This document shows, piece after piece, positions 44,752 through 54,465 of a stretch of DNA of 64,000 bases. Positions within the stretch are counted from its first letter, which is position 1. Each line of letters begins with the position of its first letter. The DNA is from Bythopirellula sp041737835 (GTDB lineage: Bacteria > Planctomycetota > Planctomycetia > Pirellulales > Lacipirellulaceae). The stretch is taken from assembly GCA_041737835.1 (NCBI GenBank), contig JBGSQY010000072.1; one strand, 5' to 3'. A program made the position numbers and the translations under genes. The notes below the pieces were generated by a model, which made no database searches, was not told where the DNA came from, and worked only from the letters and a program-made list of their open reading frames with translations.

Positions 44752-46433
44752 AGCACGCAGCCAATTCCGAACAACGCGATCTCGAACTTGCTGCGATCTT
44801 CGCGGACATCACCGACCGTAGTGCAAGTCACCGTCCCACCTTGGAACAACTCACCACCGCGCATCCGCATCTTGCTGACGAGCTTCGCGCCTTATGGGGC
44901 ACGGCCTTACTGGTCGATGCCGTCGCTAGCCATACCAATAGCCAAACACTCCCATTCGTCAAACCCACACGAACTGCCGATCTTGAGCCACCCCGTGCGC
45001 TGGGAGATTTTGAGCTGATCGAAGAAATTGGTCGCGGCGGCATGGGTATCGTCTACCGAGCCCATCAACAAAGCCTCGGCCGCGAAGTCGCAGTGAAGCT
45101 GATCCTGCAGGGTTCGCAAGCCTCGGAGCTTGATAAGGCGCGCTTTCAAGCCGAAGTGGCAGCTGCCGCCCAATTAGAGCACCCGAACATCGTTCCCATT
45201 TATGAAGTCGGGGAAATTGCCGGGTGGCAATTTTTCGGCATGAAGTTGATCACGGGGCAAACGCTGGCCCATCGAATAGCACAGGGTCCTATCGCAGAAC
45301 GCGATGCCGTGCGAATAGTGCTTGAAATCGCGCGAGCCATTGAATACGCCCACAGTCGTGGCGTAATTCATCGCGATTTGAAGCCGCCCAATATTCTTAT
45401 CGATCTCGATGGCGTGCCCCATGTGACCGACTTTGGGCTGGCCAAGCATCTCACGGCGAGCAATTCGTCGCTCACCCAATCTGGCACGATTCTGGGGACA
45501 CCGGCTTACATGGCCCCCGAACAAGCGGCCGGCAATCGTGGTAAAGTCGGGCCTGCGTCGGACGTCTACAGCCTTGGTGCGATTCTCTATTCCCTGATCA
45601 CGGGCCGCGCGCCATTTCAAGGCACTTCGCCCGTCGACACGTTGTTAATGGTCCTAGAGCAAGATCCGCTGCCGCCACGGTTGTTGAATCCCCGCGTCAG
45701 CCGGGACTTGGAAATGATCATTCTCAAGTGTTTGCAAAAACCAATTGAGCTGCGATATGCTTCGGCGGGAACCTTAGCCGAGGACTTGCAGGCCTATTTA
45801 GACGGCGAATCCATCATCGCTCGCAGTGGTCGATTCACCGACATCATGGCCCGCGTGTTTCGCGAAACTCACCATGCCACGGTGCTCGAGAACTGGGGCG
45901 TGCTCTGGATGTGGCACGCGGCAATTTTGCTCGTGATGTGTCTGGTCACCAATTGGATGCACCTCCAGCGGACTCGTTGGCCGGTAATGGGCGAACCCTG
46001 GCCCTATTTACTGCTGTGGGGAGGCGGCTTGGCCGTGTGGGCTCCGATTTTCTGGGCACTAAGACATCGCGCCGGGCCCGTGACCGCCGTCGAACGTCAA
46101 ATCGCCCATGCTTGGGGAAGCAGTATCGTCGCCGTGATGCTGCTCTTTTGGGTCGAAGAATTGCTCAACTTGCCAGTGTTGAAGCTCTCACCCGTGTTGG
46201 GTTTGATCGGCGGAATGGTCTTCGTGATGAAAGCTGGAATATTGGCAGGCAGTTTCTACGTTCACGCCGGGGCCATGCTGGCCATGTCCGTGATCATGGC
46301 TGAGATGCAACGCCTAGGCTTCGAATATGGCGTGTCGATCTTCGGGATCGTTTCCGCGGCAACATTCTTCTTGCCAGGATGGAAATACTATCGGCAAGGC
46401 CGAGATAACGCTGCTAAACGATTGGTCGCTTAG
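44748..46433 (+). CDS. Membrane Ser/Thr protein kinase (Hanks type) with polytopic C-terminus
   Basis: The 561-residue protein starts inside the sigma-factor stop (ATGA). Residues 1-85 are an N-terminal helical region. The kinase domain follows: glycine loop EIGRGGMGIVYRA (93-105), Lys in EVAVKLIL (117), HRDLKPPN (208-215), DFG in VTDFGLAKHLT (228-230), GTPAYMAPEQAA and DVYSLGAIL. All catalytic residues are present. The C-terminal 170 residues hold about five or six membrane helices (MWHAAILLVMCLVTNWM; LLLWGGGLAVWAPIFWAL; SIVAVMLLFWVEELLN). The C-terminal membrane part may sense a signal. It probably phosphorylates the co-encoded ECF factor. Confidence 0.97.
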   Translation: MKHAANSEQRDLELAAIFADITDRSASHRPTLEQLTTAHPHLADELRALWGTALLVDAVASHTNSQTLPFVKPTRTADLEPPRALGDFELIEEIGRGGMGIVYRAHQQSLGREVAVKLILQGSQASELDKARFQAEVAAAAQLEHPNIVPIYEVGEIAGWQFFGMKLITGQTLAHRIAQGPIAERDAVRIVLEIARAIEYAHSRGVIHRDLKPPNILIDLDGVPHVTDFGLAKHLTASNSSLTQSGTILGTPAYMAPEQAAGNRGKVGPASDVYSLGAILYSLITGRAPFQGTSPVDTLLMVLEQDPLPPRLLNPRVSRDLEMIILKCLQKPIELRYASAGTLAEDLQAYLDGESIIARSGRFTDIMARVFRETHHATVLENWGVLWMWHAAILLVMCLVTNWMHLQRTRWPVMGEPWPYLLLWGGGLAVWAPIFWALRHRAGPVTAVERQIAHAWGSSIVAVMLLFWVEELLNLPVLKLSPVLGLIGGMVFVMKAGILAGSFYVHAGAMLAMSVIMAEMQRLGFEYGVSIFGIVSAATFFLPGWKYYRQGRDNAAKRLVA

Positions 46434-47002
46434 CGTTCTTTCGGAGCAGTCGGTCTTGGAAAGTAGTTCCCTGTGTTCATGAACGAATTGAATTGCATGA
46501 AACCAGTTCCGTGGCCGGTGGGTGCTGCATTCTGATTGCCGGAAATCTCATAAGGGCCTTGAGCAGCCATCTGGTTGAGTTTACGACTTTGAGCATATTG
46601 CTGGCGCGAAATGCGATCATTGAACGCGCGTTGATCCTGCTGGGGCCGCACAATATTGTAAAAGTCCGAAGGAGTTGAGAATGGATTGGAGAGCGTCAAA
46701 TAGGGGCTAACGGACGGCCCGCGATCAAGGCCCGTGAATGGTTTGGAAGCAGGCCCACCCAAGGGCGAGGAACCCGGGCCGATGAAATTTTGACGATTCA
46801 CACCACCCACCCCAGCCGGTGGAACCGCTGAGTTACGAACCTGCTGCATAATTCGTCCAGTTGTAAACTGGTCAATACTATTTTGCGACTTAACGTTATT
46901 CAGATAGGTTGATGCATACCCACGCTGGGCGTGGGCCAAGCGATTATTCTGACAAAATAGCAAAATCGTAAGTGCTGTAGCAAAACTTATGCGGTAGAAC
47001 AT
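46430..47002 (-). CDS. Exported Gln/Asn/Pro-rich protein of unknown function
   Basis: The start is ATG 47002, giving a signal peptide (MFYRISFATALTILLFCQNNRLAHA-QR). The 190-residue protein is low in hydrophobic residues, with no predicted catalytic motif. It has polar segments such as YLNNVKSQNSIDQFTTGRI, QDQRAFNDRISRQQYAQSRK and a Phe/Asn/Gly C-terminus (MQFNSFMNTGNYFP). It is convergent with the kinase gene, the coding ends overlapping by four bases. Similar exported disordered proteins are typical of planctomycetes. The function is unknown. Confidence 0.78.
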   Translation of the reverse strand: MFYRISFATALTILLFCQNNRLAHAQRGYASTYLNNVKSQNSIDQFTTGRIMQQVRNSAVPPAGVGGVNRQNFIGPGSSPLGGPASKPFTGLDRGPSVSPYLTLSNPFSTPSDFYNIVRPQQDQRAFNDRISRQQYAQSRKLNQMAAQGPYEISGNQNAAPTGHGTGFMQFNSFMNTGNYFPRPTAPKER

Positions 47003-47259
47003 GGCTGATGACCTTAATACATGCCGAAACACGACAGGATCCCTCTATAATGATAGGTGTCTGGTCCTGCCGGGACAACAATCTGCCGTTTCCCTCGTAA
47101 ATTGCTTGCGCAATCGACCCGCAATAGTCTACACGATGCCTACGGACCAAGCGGGCGAATCCGCGTTTAAGTCTGCCTCAACGTCAAATCTTCAACAGAA
47201 AAATCGCTACGACTGACAAGTCAGGTTGGCAACTGCCAACTTGTCCGCAAGTCACGGGT

Positions 47260-47751
47260 TTATTTCTTCGCCGTACGCTTCTGTTGAAAGAAACGCGAAA
47301 GAATTTGCCCGCATCCCTCGGCCATCACGCCTGCCACGACATCCGCGCGGTGGTTCAACCGAGCATCTTGAAGCAGTTGATAGAGACTGTTGACCGCCCC
47401 CGCCTTGGGATCCTCGGCACCATAAACGACTCGTTTGACGCGAGATTGCACAATTGCCCCCGCGCACATCGGACAGGGCTCCAAGGTCACGTACAGCGTG
47501 CAACCCTCGAGCCGCCAGGAGTCCAAAGCTGCAGCGGCCTGCGTGATCGCAATCATTTCAGCATGTGCCGTGGGATCGCGCAATTGTTCACGCTGGTTGT
47601 GGGCCGAGCCCAGGATTTGCCCGTCGCGAACGATCACCGCACCAATCGGCACCTCATCCTCCACCGCGGCTTGCTCGGCCTCGGTAAGTGCTAGCGCCAT
47701 CCAACGCAAGTCCTCGGCGGCTTGCTCATTTTCTGCGAGATTTTTCAACAT
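47260..47751 (-). CDS. tadA: tRNA-specific adenosine deaminase TadA
   Basis: TadA converts wobble adenosine 34 to inosine in Arg tRNA(ACG), a zinc-dependent deamination. The 163-residue protein has the deaminase motifs TAHAEMIAI (His63, Glu65) and LEPCPMCAGAI (Cys93, Cys96) that bind zinc, with VPIGAVIVRDGQ upstream. Length and motif spacing fit the family. A C-terminal basic tail (FFQQKRTAKK) could contact tRNA. It stands alone between a hypothetical and the vanZ-like gene. Confidence 0.97.
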   Translation of the reverse strand: MLKNLAENEQAAEDLRWMALALTEAEQAAVEDEVPIGAVIVRDGQILGSAHNQREQLRDPTAHAEMIAITQAAAALDSWRLEGCTLYVTLEPCPMCAGAIVQSRVKRVVYGAEDPKAGAVNSLYQLLQDARLNHRADVVAGVMAEGCGQILSRFFQQKRTAKK

Positions 47752-47870
47752 CGGACGAATTTTCTTTTCGACTCAGAACGACCTGGGGAGTAGGGGCGTA
47801 TGAAGCGTGAACGCATAATTTCCGCTCCCACCAGGACTATCTGCTATACTTATCTAATTGCTGGGAAACA

Positions 47871-48311
47871 ATGATGCATTCCGACACCATGATGAATTCG
47901 ACTTCGCTACGTCGTGCGGCTACGTTCATGTGGCTCGCTACCGTGGCTCTCCTGATCGCCATGTTCATTGGCACGCATCTCCCTGGCCCACTGCACACAG
48001 GGATCAGCGCCAGCGACAAGACGATTCATTTCTGGGCGTATCTATCACTATCGCTTTTCCTGCTCACCAGTTGGGAACTGACCATCGGTCGGCTACGGCC
48101 GGTTCATTATTTCACGGTTTGGCTCATTTGCACACTGTACGGTGCGTTCGACGAACTCACACAAATCCCCGTGGGCCGAACCTGCGATAGTAGGGACTGG
48201 CTCTTCGACGTTATGGGCGCCGTTACGGGCTTAATCCTGTTTCGCGTGGCCCGTCCGCTGATTTACCGCGCGGCCATGCTGTTGCCCACGACGTCCCAAG
48301 CATCTCAATAA
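47871..48311 (+). CDS. VanZ-family membrane protein
   Basis: The 146-residue protein (start ATG 47871; an ATG lies one codon later too) has about four membrane helices. It carries the VanZ-like pattern DKTIHFWAYLSLSLFLL, then YGAFDELTQIPVGRTCDSRDWLFDVMGAVTGL, in which the conserved Asp/Glu and Gln/Arg residues sit. VanZ proteins are small integral membrane proteins, one of which contributes to teicoplanin resistance; most have no defined role. It is convergent with the UXS gene, overlapping by seven bases. Confidence 0.9.
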   Translation: MMHSDTMMNSTSLRRAATFMWLATVALLIAMFIGTHLPGPLHTGISASDKTIHFWAYLSLSLFLLTSWELTIGRLRPVHYFTVWLICTLYGAFDELTQIPVGRTCDSRDWLFDVMGAVTGLILFRVARPLIYRAAMLLPTTSQASQ

Positions 48312-49279
48312 TGGGGCGTCGGCGCGCGATAGTCTTCAAGCCGAATCGTGCTAAACCATTCAATCGTTTTGGCCAAGCCTTCACGCAATTTGAGTTTCGG
48401 CTCCCAATCTAAATATTTCTTGGCCCGACTGATATCCGGCTGACGCTGTGTGGGATCGTCCTCGGGCAACGGGCGTTCGACAATCTTGGAGTTTGTTCCC
48501 GTCATTTCGATCACAAGTTCTGCCAACTCGCGAATCGTGAACTCGTCGGGATTGCCCAAATTAATCGGCCCCACGCATTCGCCAGAGCTGTTCATCATGC
48601 GAACGATTCCTTCCACCAAATCGTCGCGATAACAAAACGACCGCGTCTGCGAGCCGTCGCCAAAGAGCGTAATATTCTCGCCCAACAGAGCTTGGCGAAT
48701 GAAATTGGAAACCACTCGCCCATCGAACGGGTGCATCCGCGGGCCGTAGGTGTTGAAGATTCGCACGATGCGAATATCGACCTTGTTGCGGCGATGATAA
48801 TCCATAAACAGCGTCTCGGCCGCGCGCTTGCCTTCGTCGTAACATGCGCGGGGGCCAATCGGATTGACCGAGCCGCGATAATCTTCCGTCTGGGGATGCA
48901 CCTCCGGATCGCCGTAAACCTCGCTGGTCGAAGCCTGCAAGATCCGCGCTTTGCAGCGCTTAGCCAGACCAAGCGTGTTGATCGCTCCCAGCACCGAAGT
49001 CTTCATCGTCTTGATGGGATTGTATTGATAGTGACCGGGCGATGCCGGACAAGCGAGGTTATAAATTTCATCGACTTCCAAGACGATCGGCAGCGTAATG
49101 TCGTGCCGAATCAACTCGAAGTTTGGCTTGCCGAGCAAATGTTCGACGTTGGTCTTCTGGCTCGTGAAAAAATTGTCAAGGCAAATGACGTCGTGCCCTT
49201 CACCGACCATCCGTTCGCAAAGGTGCGACCCGAGAAACCCCGCCCCACCAGTGACTAAAATACGTTTAATTGCTGCCAT
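48305..49279 (-). CDS. UDP-glucuronate decarboxylase (UDP-xylose synthase)
   Basis: The enzyme decarboxylates UDP-glucuronate to UDP-xylose, an NAD-dependent extended short-chain dehydrogenase used for surface polysaccharides. The 324-residue protein has the Rossmann motif VTGGAGFLGSH (9-19), NLACPASPGHYQYNP specific for UXS, STSEVYGDPEVHPQ and catalytic Tyr147/Lys151 in ACYDEGK. RIFNTYGPRMHPFDGRVVSNF follows. AAGGG sits six bases upstream of ATG 49279. No other capsule or LPS gene is adjacent, so the pathway partners are elsewhere. Confidence 0.97.
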   Translation of the reverse strand: MAAIKRILVTGGAGFLGSHLCERMVGEGHDVICLDNFFTSQKTNVEHLLGKPNFELIRHDITLPIVLEVDEIYNLACPASPGHYQYNPIKTMKTSVLGAINTLGLAKRCKARILQASTSEVYGDPEVHPQTEDYRGSVNPIGPRACYDEGKRAAETLFMDYHRRNKVDIRIVRIFNTYGPRMHPFDGRVVSNFIRQALLGENITLFGDGSQTRSFCYRDDLVEGIVRMMNSSGECVGPINLGNPDEFTIRELAELVIEMTGTNSKIVERPLPEDDPTQRQPDISRAKKYLDWEPKLKLREGLAKTIEWFSTIRLEDYRAPTPHY

Positions 49280-49374
49280 GCGTGACCCTTGAGGAATGAA
49301 AGCTGTAAGAACGATTCTAATTGGCTCGCCTTACTTCCTCAACGAGAGAACGTGGCTCAGACGGCGCATTCTTC

Positions 49375-49692
49375 TTATGAAATCTGCGCCAGCACTTCAC
49401 GCACTTCCTCGGAACTTTGTGGTCGCACGACGCGGGCGATTTCCACGCCATCCTTGAGCGCAATCAGCGTTGGCCACAGCTTTACACGGAATGATCGCCC
49501 CAGCGGTCTGCCGGGGCCATCTTCCACTTTGATGTGTTCGATGTCCGAAGACTCGCGAAGCGCAGTGGCCACGTGCGACGCTGCTCCTTGGCAATAACCA
49601 CACCAGCTCGTCCCGAATTCAAGCAGCACAGCGCCTGACATCTCGTCGACGGTTTCGCGGGTAGGACCAGGATTGAGATATTCACTGTTCAT
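49375..49692 (-). CDS. Small thioredoxin-family protein
   Basis: A 105-residue cytoplasmic thioredoxin-fold protein with the active site WCGYC (GTSWCGYCQGAA), the cis-Pro region LWPTLIALKDG and a short N-terminus (MNSEYLNPGPTRETVDE). The central pair is Gly-Tyr, unlike the Gly-Pro of classical thioredoxin, which shifts redox potential and may favour isomerase or reductase roles. It lies 34 bases before dnaE on the same strand and may be in the same transcript. The substrate is unknown. Confidence 0.9.
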   Translation of the reverse strand: MNSEYLNPGPTRETVDEMSGAVLLEFGTSWCGYCQGAASHVATALRESSDIEHIKVEDGPGRPLGRSFRVKLWPTLIALKDGVEIARVVRPQSSEEVREVLAQIS

Positions 49693-49726
49693 GTTGAAGT
49701 CATTCGCAATTCATGTGCCAACGAAG

Positions 49727-52700
49727 CTACGCACGGGCCGTTTGGCGATACTGCCGCCCGTTGCCATTGCCATTATTTTGCGGCTGTAACGGAGCCCGCT
49801 CCATCTTGCGGTTGCCATCGCCCAACAGTTGATCGATCCGCGTATTGAGTTCCGGGCTCGGTTCAATTCCCACGGCACAATCGAAAAAGACGCAGCTACC
49901 ATCCAAAAGTTCCAAACGCAGTTTCAGCTTCTTCGACCCCGGATATCCGCGCACGATTTCTTTAAGTTGCGTCAGCCCAAGCTCACCGTGCTGATCTTCA
50001 CGCACGCGGACCACCATGCCGCTGGAAAACTGCTTGGCCAAATCCTCGAGCGACAACAACTTGTCGACGATCAGATTTGTTTCTTCACTTCCCGGACGGC
50101 GGTCGACCTTGCCGATGATCCCCACGATTTTATCGGGCTCGACCATCGTGCCAAACTCAGCGAATTGCTCGGGCCACATGATGCAACGGACCATGCCGTC
50201 GAGGTCTTCCAAATCCCACATCGCGTATTTCGTGTGTACGCTGCCAGGCCGCGGATTCTTGGTGTGCGAAAACTTGATCGCCGCCAGCATCCCCCCCAGC
50301 ACGACTTCATCGCGATGGTTCATCTTGGCGAGCGACGCAGAACTCGAGCAATACGTGCGCAAAGTCTGTTCGTGTTCAGCGAGCGGATGACTGGATAGAT
50401 AAAAGCCCAAAACTTCCTTCTCGCGGGCGAGCTGATCTTTCTCATCCCACGCGGGAATGTTCGGCAAATCGACAGGTTGGGCTGCGACCTCTTCTTCCTC
50501 GTCGTCGCCGAACAAACCCTTCTGTCCGCTGCGACGATCCGCCGCGGCGGCGGCACCCGATTGCAACGCCCGATCGAGCATCAGCATCAACTGCGCCCGA
50601 TGCCCGCCCAGCGTATCGCACGCACCCGCTTTAACGAGCGCTTCAATCGTCGCGCGGTTGCAAAGCTGGGGATCAACCCGCTCGCAGAAATCAAACAGGC
50701 TCTTGAACGGACCATTTTTCTTGCGTTCGGCGGCAATCGCTTCCGCGGCCCCCGTGCCACACGCTTTGATCGCCCCCAAGCCGAACATGATTTTGCCGTC
50801 CGCAACCGTGAAGTCCGGATCGCTCGAATTTACATTCGGCGGCACAACCTCGATGTTCATCCGCTGGCAATCTTCCAAATGCTCGACCAGCGAATCTTTA
50901 CTCTTGAAATTACGACCAGGAATATCGCACGACAACAATGCGGCCATAAACTCCACCGCAAAGTGCGCCTTGAGATACGCCGTCATGTAGGCGATCAGCG
51001 CGTAAGCCGTGCTATGCGATTTGTTGAAGCCGTAGCCCGCGAATTTCTCGATCATGCCAAAAAGCTCTTCACCCTTCTTCTTATCCAATCCCTGCTTGTG
51101 GGCACCGTCGAGAAACTCCTCGCGGTACTTGGCGATCATCGGCAGCTTCTTCTTGCTGATCGCTTTAATGCAGGTGTACGCCTGAGAGAGCTGAATTCCC
51201 CCCAAGCGATTCAAAATCCGCATGACCTGTTCTTGATAAACCATCACCCCATGCGTTTCGACGAGCACGTCTTTCATCACCGGATGCGGATATTCGGCCT
51301 CTTGTCGGCCATGCTTCACGGCAATGTAGTCGTCGACCATGCCCCCTTCGAGCGGGCCGGGGCGATAGAGCGCGTTCGTCGCGATAATGTCGTGAAAGTG
51401 GTCGGGCTTCATGCGCTGCAGCAGATCGCGAATGCCGCCGCTTTCGAGCTGGAAAATACCCTTGGTTTCGCCACGGCAGAGCAGGGCGAAGGTTTCCTTG
51501 TCATCGATCGGAAACTTATAAGGATCGATTCGTTTGCCCTGCGATTGCTCGACCAATTCAATCGTCCGCGCCAGGATTGTCAGATTGCGCAACCCCAAGA
51601 AGTCCATTTTCAACAGGCCGGCGCGCTCGACGTCACCCATTGCCCATTGCGTGATGACTTCGCTTTTCCCCTTCACGTGCTGTAGCGGCACATATTCATC
51701 AACCGGCCTACCCGCGATCACCACCGCCGCGGCATGGGTACCCACGTTGCGCGCGAGGCCTTCAATCTTCTGCGCGAGATCGATCAACTGATGAATTTCT
51801 GGATCGTTCTCATACGCCTTCTTGAGCTCGTCGCTTTGCACCAACGCTTCGCCAATCGAGATGCCCAACTGGTCGGGCACCATCGCCACAACTTGATCGA
51901 CGCGAAAGATCGGCATCCCCAACGTACGGCCCACGTCGCGAATCGCCGCCCGTGCGGCCAGTGTCCCAAACGTGCCAATCTGCGCGACGTTCGCTTCGCC
52001 GTATTTGTCCTTCACATATTGAATGACCTCGCTGCGGCGATCTTTGCAGAAGTCGATATCAATATCAGGCGCTTCCAAACGGTTTTCATCGAGAAACCGC
52101 TCGAACAGCAGATCGTATTCCAGCGGGCAGACGTGACTCATCTTGAGCGCGTAACACACCAGCGACCCCACGCCCGAACCGCGTGCCGTGCAGGGAATTC
52201 CCTTTTCGACCGCGAACCGCACGAAGTCCCACACGATTAAAAAGTAATCGCAGAAACCAAGCTTGGTGATCACATACAGCTCGCGCTCCAAGCGGTCGTA
52301 GACTTCCTTGGAAAGATCGTCGCCATGCCAACGCTTGCTTTCATCGGCATAGCGTTCTTTAAGTCCAGAGAGGCACAACTCGCGTAAGTACTCGTCGGAT
52401 TTCTTTTCCGCGGGCAATTGAAAACTGGGGAAATGACGTTTGCCCAGCTCAAGGTCGATATGCACCGAGTCGGCGATTTCCTGCGAACGCTTCAGCGCAT
52501 CTTCAAAATTCGGCAACGCCGCGTACATCTGATCGTGGCTGCGCAGGAAGAATTGATCCCCTTCCATCTTCATGCGGTTCGTGTCGGTGCGAAACTTGCC
52601 CGTGTTGATGCACAACAGTACGTCCTGTGCTTCGGCATCTTCCTGATTCACGTAGTGGGCATCGCTGGTCGCCACGACGGGCAAGCCCACGCGAGTCGCC

Positions 52701-53305
52701 ACCTCCACCGCGGCTTCCATCGCCTGGCGTTGAATGGCGAGGCCGTTATTTTGAATCTCGATGAAGTAACGATTGCCGAAAACTTGGTGAAACCACTGCG
52801 TAATCGCGATCCCTTGGGCAATCTGATCCTCGGTCGCGGCATTGCTGCCATTCAGGATCGCTCGGCTGAATTCACCCGACACGCAGCCGCTCAGGCAGAT
52901 AATCCCCTCGCTATACTCGGCAAGCAGTTCGCGATCGATGCGGGGTTTGTGATAAAAGCCCTCCAAAAACGCGCGGCTCGCCATCTTGATCAGATTCTGA
53001 AAGCCGATGCGATTCTGCGCCAGGAGCGTCAAATGATAGGTGGCTTCTTTGCTGCTATTCGCGCCCGATTTGTCGAAGCGGCTCCCCGGCGCGACGTAGG
53101 CTTCGTATCCCAAAATTGGATTGATCTCGGCATCTTTGCACGCCTGATAGAACTGGAGCGCGCCATAGAGATTGCCGTGATCGGTGAGCGCGAGGCCGTT
53201 CATCCCCAACTCTTTGGCGCGATTGACCAGCCCTTTGATCGGACTCGCCCCGTCCAAGAGACTGTAATGGCTATGGCAATGCAGATGAACGAACGGCTGA
53301 GACAC
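49727..53305 (-). CDS. dnaE: DNA polymerase III alpha subunit DnaE
   Basis: The replicative polymerase catalytic subunit. The frame is open from ATG 53356, but GTG 53305 is preferred: AAGGGA lies nine bases upstream, and it gives MSQPFVHLHCHSHYSLLDG, aligning exactly with the start of other DnaE proteins. About 1192 residues. The PHP domain at the N-terminus keeps HLHCHSHYS and LTDHGNLYGALQ. The polymerase active site contains EAPDIDIDFCKDRR with the catalytic Asp pair, and QEQVM with FNKSHSTAYALIAY further on; an OB-fold and tail follow. No separate epsilon gene is adjacent. Confidence 0.97.
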   Translation of the reverse strand: MSQPFVHLHCHSHYSLLDGASPIKGLVNRAKELGMNGLALTDHGNLYGALQFYQACKDAEINPILGYEAYVAPGSRFDKSGANSSKEATYHLTLLAQNRIGFQNLIKMASRAFLEGFYHKPRIDRELLAEYSEGIICLSGCVSGEFSRAILNGSNAATEDQIAQGIAITQWFHQVFGNRYFIEIQNNGLAIQRQAMEAAVEVATRVGLPVVATSDAHYVNQEDAEAQDVLLCINTGKFRTDTNRMKMEGDQFFLRSHDQMYAALPNFEDALKRSQEIADSVHIDLELGKRHFPSFQLPAEKKSDEYLRELCLSGLKERYADESKRWHGDDLSKEVYDRLERELYVITKLGFCDYFLIVWDFVRFAVEKGIPCTARGSGVGSLVCYALKMSHVCPLEYDLLFERFLDENRLEAPDIDIDFCKDRRSEVIQYVKDKYGEANVAQIGTFGTLAARAAIRDVGRTLGMPIFRVDQVVAMVPDQLGISIGEALVQSDELKKAYENDPEIHQLIDLAQKIEGLARNVGTHAAAVVIAGRPVDEYVPLQHVKGKSEVITQWAMGDVERAGLLKMDFLGLRNLTILARTIELVEQSQGKRIDPYKFPIDDKETFALLCRGETKGIFQLESGGIRDLLQRMKPDHFHDIIATNALYRPGPLEGGMVDDYIAVKHGRQEAEYPHPVMKDVLVETHGVMVYQEQVMRILNRLGGIQLSQAYTCIKAISKKKLPMIAKYREEFLDGAHKQGLDKKKGEELFGMIEKFAGYGFNKSHSTAYALIAYMTAYLKAHFAVEFMAALLSCDIPGRNFKSKDSLVEHLEDCQRMNIEVVPPNVNSSDPDFTVADGKIMFGLGAIKACGTGAAEAIAAERKKNGPFKSLFDFCERVDPQLCNRATIEALVKAGACDTLGGHRAQLMLMLDRALQSGAAAAADRRSGQKGLFGDDEEEEVAAQPVDLPNIPAWDEKDQLAREKEVLGFYLSSHPLAEHEQTLRTYCSSSASLAKMNHRDEVVLGGMLAAIKFSHTKNPRPGSVHTKYAMWDLEDLDGMVRCIMWPEQFAEFGTMVEPDKIVGIIGKVDRRPGSEETNLIVDKLLSLEDLAKQFSSGMVVRVREDQHGELGLTQLKEIVRGYPGSKKLKLRLELLDGSCVFFDCAVGIEPSPELNTRIDQLLGDGNRKMERAPLQPQNNGNGNGRQYRQTARA

Positions 53306-53436
53306 GCGCGCGATTCCCTTCAGCAAACTAGGCACAACAGAACGGCAAACCGCCATTGTACCCGGTTGCTAGCAAGGGAGACAGATGCAAGAAATCGCGG
53401 AAGATCCTAGCGCCAGAGCTTGCTCCGTAAACAAGC

Positions 53437-54117
53437 TCACTCTTCCCGATTCGCATCCCCAATCACTTTGAGGTACTCGGCGAGTTGCGATTGCAGGTCG
53501 AGAAAATCCTGCCATTGCTCGGCGGTGAGTGTCGCCTTGAGATCTTTTTCGTCGATGCTCGTGCCGCGGACAATGTGCCGCGCACGTAAATGCAAATATT
53601 CGAGCAACTCCGAAAGCTGGGCCGCTTGACCCGCTGTGAGCGAGTTCGGCAAATCAGGCGGCTCGGGGATATGCAGCGTGCTTTGCAGTTCTTCCGAAGA
53701 ACCGAGTCGCAACTCGAAGCTCAATGAATTGGAATTGGCGGGCGACACCAACTCGCTTGTGGCGAAATCTTCGTTCACACACAGGCCGTCGTTGCGCAGG
53801 TCGTGGATCCGCCCGGCGATTTCCTCGCGCGTGCCGAACAGTAATACCGAACGCCCTACGTTGATCACGTCGCCGTAGCGCAGGATCCGCAGGTGCGTGT
53901 CTTCGCCGTTGACACGCGTGCCATTCGTGCTTTCCAGATCGGTCAGTACGAGTTTTTCTTGGTCTTCTTGAATCTTGATGTGGAAGCGGCTAATCCGTTC
54001 GTCGTTGAGCTGAACGGAATTCCCTTCCTCGCGGCCGATGGTGATGGGAGGCTCCAGATGATCGAAGACCTTGCCACGGTCGGCGCCGTCAAGAACTCGC
54101 AATGTCACACTTGCCAT
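53437..54117 (-). CDS. FHA-domain protein
   Basis: The start is ATG 54117 (a GTG directly precedes it), with GGA eight bases upstream; 226 residues. An FHA domain fills the N-terminal half: PPITIGREEGNSVQL, ERISRFHIKIQ, LTDLESTNGTRVNGE and LRYGDVINVG, with the conserved GR, SRxH and NG residues that bind phospho-threonine. The C-terminal half is Ser/Leu-rich and then helical (AAQLSELLEYLHLRARHIV; EQWQDFLDLQSQLAEYLK). It is probably a reader of the kinases in this window. Its transcript may continue into dnaE 130 bases downstream. Confidence 0.93.
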   Translation of the reverse strand: MASVTLRVLDGADRGKVFDHLEPPITIGREEGNSVQLNDERISRFHIKIQEDQEKLVLTDLESTNGTRVNGEDTHLRILRYGDVINVGRSVLLFGTREEIAGRIHDLRNDGLCVNEDFATSELVSPANSNSLSFELRLGSSEELQSTLHIPEPPDLPNSLTAGQAAQLSELLEYLHLRARHIVRGTSIDEKDLKATLTAEQWQDFLDLQSQLAEYLKVIGDANREE

Positions 54118-54465
54118 CACCGTTTTCCGCCTGTCTTCTGCCGTTGGTCAGAACTGATGTGCGTCGGCCCTAAATTGCCCCGACAATCTACTTGCACCTT
54201 CAGCCCGTGCACCCGTGGTCAACCCAGCGAGTGCCGCTTTTGGCAGCGATTACCCTAACTTTCGCTTATAACACGCCAGATTTCGTGGAGCAAGTGAAAT
54301 GCCATTTGGCCCACCGCGTCCAAAAAATCAAAACTTGACGCGCTGCGTGCGAATCAAGCAAATTCCCCGCACAATCTTGCCGGAGTCGCCCTCTTTAAGT
54401 TTATCCCCTAAAATGTGGTCCGCGGAAAACGAAATGCAAAAAAACTGTAGTGGGAACAAGGCGGT
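54118..54465. other. Intergenic region between divergent FHA and larC genes
   Basis: Promoters for both flanking genes are expected here. A weak candidate (TTGCCG, 17 bases, TTTATC near 54377-54405) faces larC. No coding frame, RNA gene or terminator is supported. Confidence 0.4.

Noticed and set aside
50477..51685. 402-codon plus-strand frame opposite dnaE
   Set aside because: Antisense to the conserved polymerase; no independent support.
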